Below, piece after piece: positions 24,668 to 32,365 of a stretch of DNA of 64,000 bases. Each line of letters starts with the position of its first letter. The first letter of the stretch is position 1. Under the pieces are notes generated by a model. That model was not told where the DNA came from. It saw only the letters and a program-made list of their open reading frames with translations, and searched no databases. The stretch comes from an uncultured Prevotellaceae bacterium. GTDB lineage: Bacteria; Bacteroidota; Bacteroidia; Bacteroidales; Bacteroidaceae. The stretch spans positions 1-64,000 of the forward strand of contig CACZIT010000006.1 in the NCBI GenBank assembly GCA_902781315.1. The letters run 5' to 3'. The position numbers were made by a program, and so were the translations under genes.

Positions 24668-26356
24668 ATGTTTATTTTTATGCGCAAAAATCTTATTCTT
24701 GCTGCCCTTGCAGCAATTGCTTTCGTATTTACTTCGTGCTCGAAGCTCGGTCCACTTTCGGCCGACAATTTCGAGGTGACCCCCAATCCGCTCGAGACGC
24801 AGGGCGGCAAAGTCCCTGCCACCATCAACGGAAAGTTCCCTGAAAAGTATATGAAGCGCAAGGCCGTGGTGACCGTCATTCCCGAACTGCGCTACGCCGG
24901 CGGCCAGGTGGCCCAGGGCCAGCCTGCTACGTTCCAGGGCGAGAAGGTGCTCGGCAACGACCAGACCATCTCCTATCGCCTCGGCGGCCACTACACCATG
25001 AAGACCGCCTTCGACTACGTGCCCGACATGCAGCAGAGCGACATGTACCTCACCTTCCACGCCAAGATTGGCAAGAAGCAGGTGCAGGTGCCCGCCGTCA
25101 AGGTGGCCACGGGCGTCATCGCCACCAGCGAACTCTATCGTCAGACCATGATGCAGGCCGGCGGCTGCATTGCCCCCGACTCCTTCCAGCGCATCCAGGC
25201 CCAGAAGCTCGATGCCAACGTGAAGTTCCTCGTCAACCAGGCCATTATCCGTCAGAGCGAACTGAAGAACAACTCCGTGCAGGAGTTCGTGCGCATGCTG
25301 CAGAAGATCAATGCCGACCGCGGCGAGAAGCTCGCCATCAAGAACGTCGAGGTGGCAGCCTACGCATCGCCTGAGGGCGGCTTCGAGTTCAACGACCGTC
25401 TGGCCGGCAAGCGTCAGGACGCCTCTGAGGAGTACGTGCAGAAGACGTTGAAGCAGACCAAGGTCGATGCCGATGTCGATGCCCACTACACCGCTCAGGA
25501 CTGGGAGGGCTTCCAGCAGCTCGTGCAGGCCTCCAACATTCAGGACAAGGACGTCATCCTGCGCGTCCTCTCCATGTATAAAGACCCCGAGCAGCGCGAA
25601 CAGCAAATCCGCAACATGAGCCAGGCCTTCCGCGAGCTCGCCGACGGCATTCTGCCCGAACTGCGCCGCGCCCGCATGACCATCAACTACGACGTCGTGG
25701 GCCGTTCCGACGAGCAAATCCGCGAGCAGTATGCCAACGACGCCACCAAGCTCAGCGTCGAGGAGATGCTCTATGCCGCCACCCTCACCGACAATGCTGC
25801 CGAGAAGGAGGCCATCTATAAGAAGACCGCCCAGTACTGGGACAAGGACTATCGCGCCCTCAACAACCTCGCCGTGCTCGCCTTCAACCAGGGCGACAAC
25901 GAGCAGGCCGACCGCTACCTGCAGCAGGCCCTCCGCGTCAACAAGCAGGCCCCCGAGGCCTATGCCAACCTCGGTCTCATCGCCCTGAAGCAGGGCAAGC
26001 TCTCCGAGGCTGAAGAGTACATTGCCAATGCCATCGGAGCCAACGGCTTCGGCGAGGCACTCGGCAACCTCAACATCGCCAAGGGCAACTTCGCTCAGGC
26101 CGAGGCCAGCTTCGACGGTGCCGTCAGCAACAGCGCCGCCCTGGCCCAGCTGCTCAACAAGAACTACGAAGGCGCCATCCAGACCCTCGACAAGGTGAAG
26201 AACCCCGATGCCATGACCAGCTATCTGCATGCCGTCGTCGCTGCCCGCCGTGGCAACAAGTTCGCTGCCGAGTCCTATCTGAAGGAAGCCCTCAAGCTCG
26301 ACCCGTCGCTCAAGGCCTATGCCGACCGCGACCTCGAACTCAGCCTGCTGAAGTAA
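24668..26356 (+). CDS. TPR-repeat lipoprotein with OmpA-like middle
   Basis: A 560-aa envelope lipoprotein (lipobox VFTSC). Residues about 30-170 are beta-rich. A segment around 235-265 (VAAYASPEGGFEFNDRLAGKRQ) resembles the peptidoglycan-binding OmpA C-terminal core seen in Bacteroidales proteins. From about 385 onward there are TPR-like units (YRALNNLAVLAFNQGDNEQADRYLQQAL, then YANLGLIALKQGKLSEAEEYIANAI). Start is ATG 24668 or 24680; an earlier in-frame start would lie inside the tRNA. No separate promoter is visible, so it may be transcribed with tRNA-Leu. Confidence 0.8.
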   Translation: MFIFMRKNLILAALAAIAFVFTSCSKLGPLSADNFEVTPNPLETQGGKVPATINGKFPEKYMKRKAVVTVIPELRYAGGQVAQGQPATFQGEKVLGNDQTISYRLGGHYTMKTAFDYVPDMQQSDMYLTFHAKIGKKQVQVPAVKVATGVIATSELYRQTMMQAGGCIAPDSFQRIQAQKLDANVKFLVNQAIIRQSELKNNSVQEFVRMLQKINADRGEKLAIKNVEVAAYASPEGGFEFNDRLAGKRQDASEEYVQKTLKQTKVDADVDAHYTAQDWEGFQQLVQASNIQDKDVILRVLSMYKDPEQREQQIRNMSQAFRELADGILPELRRARMTINYDVVGRSDEQIREQYANDATKLSVEEMLYAATLTDNAAEKEAIYKKTAQYWDKDYRALNNLAVLAFNQGDNEQADRYLQQALRVNKQAPEAYANLGLIALKQGKLSEAEEYIANAIGANGFGEALGNLNIAKGNFAQAEASFDGAVSNSAALAQLLNKNYEGAIQTLDKVKNPDAMTSYLHAVVAARRGNKFAAESYLKEALKLDPSLKAYADRDLELSLLK

Positions 26357-26372
26357 AAAACACCATCGGGGA

Positions 26373-27419
26373 ATGATCAAGCCACACATCCGTACATCGT
26401 CATTTCCTGCCATCATAGGGAGAGTCGTCGGACTCTCCCTATTCCCGTTTCTGCTTGCCTCCTGCCTCACCGGCAGCGGCACGTTCAAGCTCAAGGGGAA
26501 GTTCAAAAACCTCAACCAGGGCGAGTTCTACGTCTACAGCCCCGACGGCGTCCTCAAGCAAGTAGACACCATCCGCGTCGACCGAGGCAGCTTCGTCTAC
26601 ACCGTAGCCTGCGACGAACCCGCCACCCTCATGCTCGTCTTCCCCAATTTCTCCGAGCAGCCCGTCTTCGCCCAGCCCGGCAAGACCGTCCAGATGCAGG
26701 GCGACGCCACCAACCTCCGCGAGATGCAGGTCAAGGGCACCGACGACAACGAACTCATGACCGCCTTCCGCCAGCAGGCAGGCACCGCCCCCACCGCCCA
26801 GGCCCGCAAGGCCGCCGAGCAGTTCGCCCACGACCATCCCCAGTCGCAGGTGGCACCCTACCTCGTGCGCCGCTACTTCATGCAGGGCGACGACCCCGAC
26901 TACCGTCGTGCCGTCACCCTCCTCACCCCCCTTGCTGCCGCCCAGCCCAAGAACATCCCCCTGGCGCGACTCCTGCAGAAAGCCAAGGAGCTCAGCCACA
27001 CCGACACGGGACAGCCCCTGCCCCCGTTCTCCGACACCGACATCCAGGGCCACAGCGTCAGCAATGCCACCTTCAGCAGCGCCCCCGTCACCGTCGTCAC
27101 CACCTGGTCCACGTGGAACTTCGACAGCCAGAACACGCTCCGCCAGCTGCGGCGCGTGCGCCGCAAGGCCCCCGGCCGCCTGCGCCTGCTCAGCATCTTC
27201 CTCGACGGCAACACCGCCGAGATGCACCGCCTCGTAGAGCGCGACACCATCGACTGGCCCGTCATCGCCGACCCCAACCTCTTCGAAGGCAAGACCGTAC
27301 GCGCCTTCGGACTTTCTTTCGTCGGCGACAACCTCGTCTATCGCAACGGCCGCCTCGTGGCCAGCCACCTCAGCAACAGCAACCTCATCAGCGAAGTCGA
27401 GAAACAGCTGACGCATTAA
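26373..27419 (+). CDS. DUF4369-like, thioredoxin-fold lipoprotein lacking CxxC
   Basis: A 348-aa lipoprotein (lipobox FLLASC). Residues about 35-120 look like the DUF4369 domain (GTFKLKGKFKNLNQGEFYVYS). The C-terminal 130 residues have a thioredoxin-like pattern (PLPPFSDTDIQG, VVTTWSTWNFDSQNTL, VYRNGRLVASH). Where active members have W(A/C)xWC(xx)C, this one has TWSTWNFDSQ with no cysteine, so it cannot act as a dithiol oxidoreductase. It follows the TPR lipoprotein by 16 nt, and comM starts 32 nt after it. Confidence 0.75.
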   Translation: MIKPHIRTSSFPAIIGRVVGLSLFPFLLASCLTGSGTFKLKGKFKNLNQGEFYVYSPDGVLKQVDTIRVDRGSFVYTVACDEPATLMLVFPNFSEQPVFAQPGKTVQMQGDATNLREMQVKGTDDNELMTAFRQQAGTAPTAQARKAAEQFAHDHPQSQVAPYLVRRYFMQGDDPDYRRAVTLLTPLAAAQPKNIPLARLLQKAKELSHTDTGQPLPPFSDTDIQGHSVSNATFSSAPVTVVTTWSTWNFDSQNTLRQLRRVRRKAPGRLRLLSIFLDGNTAEMHRLVERDTIDWPVIADPNLFEGKTVRAFGLSFVGDNLVYRNGRLVASHLSNSNLISEVEKQLTH

Positions 27420-27451
27420 TCAACACTCCGTTATCCGACCCTGCTATACCT

Positions 27452-28999
27452 ATGCTAATAAAAACCTATTGTGCCGCCGTCAGCGGACTCAATGTGACGA
27501 CTGTTACCATTGAAGTGAGTCTGACGCCCGGCATGCTCTATCACTTCACAGGCCTTGGCGACACCGCCGTGCGTGAAGGTCGCGACCGCATCAACGCCGC
27601 CTATCAGCATCTTGGCTATCAGTTTCCTTTCGGCGACATCACCGTCAACATGGCGCCTGCCGATCTGCGCAAGGAAGGCTCGTCGTTCGACCTGCCGCTG
27701 GCCATAGCGCTGCTGGCCGCCAGTGGCAGCATCGCCTGCGAGGACCTGGAGCGCTACATGCTCGTCGGCGAACTATCGCTCGACGGCACTCTGCAACCCG
27801 TTCGCGGTGCGCTGCCCATAGCCATCCAGGCACGCAAAGAAAAGTTCAAGGGCCTCATCGTGCCGGCACAGAACGTGCGCGAGGCCGCCGTGGTGAACAA
27901 CCTCGACGTCTACGGCATGGAGTCGCTTGCCGACGTCATCGACTTCCTCTCGGGCCGTCGCGCCTTCGAGCCTACGCGCATCGACACGCGCCGCGAGTTC
28001 TACGAGCAACAGGCCCGTTGCGACCTCGACTTTGCCGACGTGCGCGGCCAGGAGGCTGCCAAGCGCGCCCTGGAAGTGGCGGCTGCCGGCGGCCACAACC
28101 TTCTGATGATAGGCAGTCCCGGCAGCGGCAAGTCGATGATGGCTAAGCGACTGCCTGGCATCCTGCCTCCCCTCTCGCTGGCCGAGAGCCTGGAGACCAC
28201 GCAGATTCATTCCATCGCCGGAAAGCTCAGCCAGAACGCCACGCTCATTTCGCAGCGACCTTTCCGCGCGCCCCACCACACCATCAGCGAAGTGGCCCTC
28301 GTCGGCGGTGGCTCGTCGCCGCAGCCTGGCGAAATCAGTCTGGCCCACAATGGAGTGCTCTTTTGCGACGAGCTGACTGAATTCAATAAGCAGACACTCG
28401 AAGTGCTGCGCCAGCCGTTGGAAGACCGCCACATCACCATCTCGCGCGCCAAGTACACGCTCGACCTTCCCTGCTCGTTTATGTTTGTTGCCTCGTGCAA
28501 CCCCTGCCCCTGCGGCTATTATGGCGACCCCACCCACCAGTGTGTGTGCACCCCAGGCCAGCGAGCCCGCTACATGTCGAAAATCTCTGGTCCGCTGCTC
28601 GACCGTATCGATATACAGATTGAGATTACGCCTGTTCCGTTCAAAGACCTCTCGAAGGTGGCGCCCGGCGAATCGTCGGCCGTGATTCGCGAGCGGGTGG
28701 TGCGCGCCCGCCAGATTCAGGAGCAGCGCTTCCGCGAACACAAGGGCATCCATAGCAATGCCCAGATGACCGAGCGCCTTATCCACCAGTATGCCGAACC
28801 CGATGAGGCTGGCCTCGCGATGCTCCGCATGGCCATGGAGAAACTCTCGCTCTCGGCCCGTGCCTACAACCGCATTCTGAAGGTGGCCCGAACGATTGCC
28901 GACCTGGAAGGCAGCGAGCGCGTGCAGGCAAACCACATTGCTGAGGCCATTGGCTACCGCCAGCTGGACCGCGGCGACTGGGCAGAGCGGGGCCTGTAG
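27452..28999 (+). CDS. comM: ComM-like AAA+ ATPase (YifB/Mg-chelatase ChlI family)
   Basis: A 515-aa cytoplasmic ATPase of the ComM/YifB family, a branch-migration helicase in natural transformation where studied. It has the N-terminal ChlI fold (SGLNVTTVTIEVSLTPGML), Walker A MIGSPGSGKSMMAKRLPG, Walker B VLFCDELTEF, and a four-cysteine insert (CNPCPCGYYGDPTHQCVCTP). It ends with the Mg_chelatase C-terminal helices (LSARAYNRILKVARTIADLE). Start ATG 27452 is preferred; the longer upstream frame overlaps the previous gene. With comF in the window this hints at DNA uptake. Confidence 0.92.
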   Translation: MLIKTYCAAVSGLNVTTVTIEVSLTPGMLYHFTGLGDTAVREGRDRINAAYQHLGYQFPFGDITVNMAPADLRKEGSSFDLPLAIALLAASGSIACEDLERYMLVGELSLDGTLQPVRGALPIAIQARKEKFKGLIVPAQNVREAAVVNNLDVYGMESLADVIDFLSGRRAFEPTRIDTRREFYEQQARCDLDFADVRGQEAAKRALEVAAAGGHNLLMIGSPGSGKSMMAKRLPGILPPLSLAESLETTQIHSIAGKLSQNATLISQRPFRAPHHTISEVALVGGGSSPQPGEISLAHNGVLFCDELTEFNKQTLEVLRQPLEDRHITISRAKYTLDLPCSFMFVASCNPCPCGYYGDPTHQCVCTPGQRARYMSKISGPLLDRIDIQIEITPVPFKDLSKVAPGESSAVIRERVVRARQIQEQRFREHKGIHSNAQMTERLIHQYAEPDEAGLAMLRMAMEKLSLSARAYNRILKVARTIADLEGSERVQANHIAEAIGYRQLDRGDWAERGL

Positions 29000-29116
29000 T
29001 GCCTGAAGGAAGAAGCTGATGGAGGACGCTGATAAAAAAAATCGGTATTTGAGCCGTGTGTAGAAGAAATTCCCTAAGCGGTAGGGCAGGGGGAGAAAAG
29101 CCATTGAAGACGAGCG

Positions 29117-30292
29117 ATGATGAAACGAGTGATGATGATGGTGGCATGGGCAGCAGCGGCCTGCACGGCGCAGGCGCAGCAGCAGCGACAGGTGGTGGTG
29201 CTGGACGCCGTCACGCGCGAACCCGTGGCGCGCGCCTCGCTCTACACGAAGGAGGGTGGGCGCTTCCACGCCGCCATCAGCGACGAGCAGGGCGTGGCAA
29301 GGGTGGCGTTCGACTTCCGACGGCTCACCGTGTCGCACCTGAACTACGAGGCGCTGCAGCTGCGCCAGATGGGCGACACCATCTGGTTGAAGCCGCGCTA
29401 CAGGCAGACGGCAGAGGTGGTGGTGACAAACAAGGAGCCGGAGTGGATACGCCGCAAGCTGCGCGAGGTGGTGAGGAGGAAGGAGCAGCACTACTTCGCG
29501 AAGGCCGACACCATGGGCTACCGATACGAGACGGAGAGCATCGGGCGCAACAGCCTCTACCGCTATCGGCAGAGGGGGCTCATCAGCCTGCGCAACGCCG
29601 AGGAGAAACACTATGCCATCCGACCCGACTCAAGCGCGATAGCAGCCACCGACTCGACAAGCCTCACCGACGTGGCGAACCTGCGGCGCATGCTCTGCGA
29701 GGACTTCATGGCGGAACTGACGAAGGGCTTCATCAGCTCTCACCGATGGGCCGAGAACACCGACTACGAGGGGCGGGGGAAGGACGTGGTGGAACTGGTG
29801 TTCCGCTCCCGGCATCGCAGCGACGACCGCGGACGACTGGTGGTGGACACGGCGCGCTGCGTGGTGCTGCAGGCCTATCGCATCACTGGCACCGAGACAA
29901 ACTGCCACGAGCGCATGCCTGCCGTGCTCTACGCCATGGCGAAGGTGCTGTCGGGCTACAGGGTGCTGCAGTGGAACCGCCATTATAGGGTGGTGTATGG
30001 TGAGCGCCCGGACGGCACGTTGTTTCCCGAGTGGGTGGGCTATAAGTTCTATATGGAGACGCAGGACGCCGACAACGATGAGGACACGCAGGAATACGAA
30101 CGGCAGACGGGTGGCGGATTTCCGAACATGGAGGCGACGCTGCAGCTGGAGCCCGCAACGGCCCCGCTGACGGACACCGGGCAGCCCTTCCTCCTGCTGC
30201 CGGCATCATGGTATCTGCGCTACAGCACGGAGGAATCGCGGCAGCAGGAGGTGGTGTTGGCGAATCTGCCCTCGGCGTTTACGTTGCTTTGA
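29117..30292 (+). CDS. Secreted protein with carboxypeptidase-regulatory-like domain
   Basis: A 391-aa exported protein. A signal peptide (VMMMVAWAAAACTAQAQ) is followed by a CarboxypepD_reg-like beta-sandwich (RQVVVLDAVTREPVARASLYTKEGG, about residues 24-110), as seen at the N-termini of TonB receptors. There is no barrel. The rest (WIRRKLREVVRRKEQHYF ... VGYKFYMETQDADND) matches no family I can name. Such proteins are common in Bacteroidales as outer membrane or periplasmic accessories. Confidence 0.7.
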   Translation: MMKRVMMMVAWAAAACTAQAQQQRQVVVLDAVTREPVARASLYTKEGGRFHAAISDEQGVARVAFDFRRLTVSHLNYEALQLRQMGDTIWLKPRYRQTAEVVVTNKEPEWIRRKLREVVRRKEQHYFAKADTMGYRYETESIGRNSLYRYRQRGLISLRNAEEKHYAIRPDSSAIAATDSTSLTDVANLRRMLCEDFMAELTKGFISSHRWAENTDYEGRGKDVVELVFRSRHRSDDRGRLVVDTARCVVLQAYRITGTETNCHERMPAVLYAMAKVLSGYRVLQWNRHYRVVYGERPDGTLFPEWVGYKFYMETQDADNDEDTQEYERQTGGGFPNMEATLQLEPATAPLTDTGQPFLLLPASWYLRYSTEESRQQEVVLANLPSAFTLL

Positions 30293-30657
30293 CAGGGTGG
30301 ACGTTCGGGGCGCCGCCCATTGGGGTCAAATTGTATATTATCCCTTAAAAAAACAATAATTCTTTTGTTCTGCCCTCGATTTTTCGTCGCTTTGGCTTCG
30401 CCGAAGTCACTTCCGTTGACTTCGTCTTCAAATGTCACGACTCGGCCAATTAAACGAGTTTATTGGCACTCGCTGCTCCATTTGTTCGGAAATGAAATCA
30501 AAAAATTCTTTTTTGTTTTGCATTTCGCTCACTTATTCGTAACTTTGCGACAAAAGTCGCGAAGTTACTCCATCTCGGCATAAAAAAGAAACACGTTTCT
30601 TTTGTTCTGCACTCGATTTTTCGTAACTTTGCACCGAGAAAAAGAAAATAACACTTT
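30293..30657 (+). promoter_or_regulatory. Stack of three related promoters upstream of rbfA
   Basis: This 365-nt gap has no gene but three promoter modules with identical 19-nt spacing: TTTG 30364 with TCGCTTTG 30387 (degenerate), TTTG 30517 with TAACTTTG 30540, and TTTG 30601 with TAACTTTG 30624. Modules 1 and 3 share TTTGTTCTGC, then CTCGATTTTTCGT. The last one would start transcription near 30638, 20 nt before rbfA. GCGACaaaaGTCGC at 30547-30560 is a small hairpin. Confidence 0.7.
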
Positions 30658-30993
30658 ATGCAAGAGACAAGACAGAACAAGATTGCACGACTGCTGCAAA
30701 AAGAACTGGCACAGATATTCCAAGAGCAGACACGCGCCATGCATGGCGTCATGGTGTCGGTGACGCGAGCTAAGGTCAGCCCCGACCTCAGCATCTGTAC
30801 CGCCTACCTCAGCGTGTTCCCCAGCGAGCGCGGCGAGGAGATTATCAACAACGTGAATGCGAATATGAAGACCATTCGCTACGAACTGGGCACGCGCATC
30901 CGCAACCAGGTGCGCATCATACCGGAACTGCGCTTCTTCATCGACGACTCGCTCGACTATATCGACCGCATCGACCAGTTGCTCAAGAAATAA
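30658..30993 (+). CDS. rbfA: Ribosome-binding factor A
   Basis: RbfA assists maturation of the 30S ribosomal subunit. The 111-aa protein has the KH-like fold with the N-terminal helix (TRQNKIARLLQKELAQIF), VTRAKVSPDLSICTAYLSVF and the C-terminal VRIIPELRFFIDDSLDYIDRIDQLL, where family members have P-x-L-x-F-x-x-D-x-S. It is full length and followed by a permease gene across a gap made only of class 2 repeats. Confidence 0.94.
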   Translation: MQETRQNKIARLLQKELAQIFQEQTRAMHGVMVSVTRAKVSPDLSICTAYLSVFPSERGEEIINNVNANMKTIRYELGTRIRNQVRIIPELRFFIDDSLDYIDRIDQLLKK

Positions 30994-31099
30994 ACAGCGC
31001 GAAGCGCCCTCTTGAACTTTGAACAGCGCGAAGCGCCTTGAACTTTGAACCGCTGCGTAGCAGCTTTGAACCGCGCGAAGCGCCTTGAACTTTGAACGC
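30994..31099. repeat. Class 2 hairpin-word array filling the rbfA-permease gap
   Basis: Starting at the rbfA stop and ending at the next ATG, the gap is TTGAACTTTGAAC words alternating with hairpins GCGC-GAA-GCGC (three copies) and GCTGC-GTA-GCAGC (one copy). Confidence 0.9.
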
Positions 31100-32329
31100 A
31101 TGAACTTCCCTTTCTACATAGCGCGCCGATACCTCTTCTCGAAGAAGTCAACGAATGCCATCAACGTCATCTCGATGATCTCAATGGCAGGTATCATCGT
31201 GGCCACCACCGCACTCATCATCGTGCTGAGCGTGTTCAACGGCTTCCACGACCTCGTGGCGTCGTTCTTCACGCAGTTCGACCCGCAGCTGAAGGTGGTG
31301 CCCGTGGAGGGAAAGGCCGTGCCCAGTGACGACCCCGTGCTCACGGAGATACGCCGTCTGCCGGAGGTGGACGTGGCGACAGAGTCGGTGGAGGACATGG
31401 CACTGGCCGTCTATAACGACCATCAGGCGATGGTGACGCTGAAGGGTGTCGACGGCAACTTCTCCGAACTCACCCACATCAGCGAAATCGTGTATGGCGA
31501 CGGCGAGTTCCAACTGCAGGTGGCCAACCTGGAGTATGGCACCATCGGCATTCGCCTGGCTCAGCAGCTGGGCATGGGGGCGCGCTTCGGCGACTATCTG
31601 CGCATCTATGCACCGCGACGCGACGGACAGCTTGACCTCTCCAACCCGCAGGACGGCTTCGAACTGGACTCGCTGCTCTCGCCGGGAGTGGTGTTCTGCA
31701 CCCGGCAGGGAAAGTACGACAAAGGCTATATCCTCGCACCCATCGGCTTTGCCCGCCGACTGTTCGACCAGCAGGGCATGCTCACCTCGCTCGAACTGCG
31801 CCTGAAGCCGGGCAGCAATCTGAACGCCGTGAAGAAGCACATGCGCAACATCGCCGGCGACCGCTACCGCGTGCTGGACCGCTACGAGCAGCAGGCCGAC
31901 ACGTTCAAGATCATGCAGATTGAGAAGTTCATTGCCTACATCTTCCTCACATTCATCCTCATCGTTGCCTGCTTCAACATCATCGGATCGCTCTCCATGC
32001 TCATCATCGACAAGCGCGAAGATGTGGTCACGCTACGCAACCTCGGAGCCACCGACCGGCAAATCAGCAGCATCTTCCTCTTCGAAGGACGCCTCATCAC
32101 CGCCATCGGAGCCGTCGCAGGCATCGTGCTGGGACTGTTGCTGTGCTGGCTGCAGCAGCAGTTCGGACTCGTCGGCATGGGCAACAGCGCCGACATGTTC
32201 GTCGTCAATGCCTATCCCGTCAGCGTGCACTATCAGGACGTGTTGCTCGTCTTCTTTACCGTGCTCATCGTGGGCAGCATCGCCGTTTGGTATCCCGTGC
32301 GCTATTTCTCACGCCGACTGATCAGCTGA
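31100..32329 (+). CDS. LolC/LolE-type ABC transporter permease (FtsX family)
   Basis: Inner-membrane permease of 409 aa with the LolC/E/MacB layout. The N-terminal start is FYIARRYLFSKKSTNAINVISMISM. A first membrane segment (GIIVATTALIIVLSVFNGF) and a large periplasmic domain (about residues 50-260) follow. Three C-terminal membrane segments include the FtsX signature (CFNIIGSLSMLIIDKREDVVTLRNLGATD). The likely role is lipoprotein release toward the outer membrane. Its ATPase partner is not in the window. Start ATG 31100 follows directly after the repeat. Confidence 0.9.
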   Translation: MNFPFYIARRYLFSKKSTNAINVISMISMAGIIVATTALIIVLSVFNGFHDLVASFFTQFDPQLKVVPVEGKAVPSDDPVLTEIRRLPEVDVATESVEDMALAVYNDHQAMVTLKGVDGNFSELTHISEIVYGDGEFQLQVANLEYGTIGIRLAQQLGMGARFGDYLRIYAPRRDGQLDLSNPQDGFELDSLLSPGVVFCTRQGKYDKGYILAPIGFARRLFDQQGMLTSLELRLKPGSNLNAVKKHMRNIAGDRYRVLDRYEQQADTFKIMQIEKFIAYIFLTFILIVACFNIIGSLSMLIIDKREDVVTLRNLGATDRQISSIFLFEGRLITAIGAVAGIVLGLLLCWLQQQFGLVGMGNSADMFVVNAYPVSVHYQDVLLVFFTVLIVGSIAVWYPVRYFSRRLIS

Positions 32330-32365
32330 CCCCCATCTGACACTGAAATAAGAACCTATCGACAC

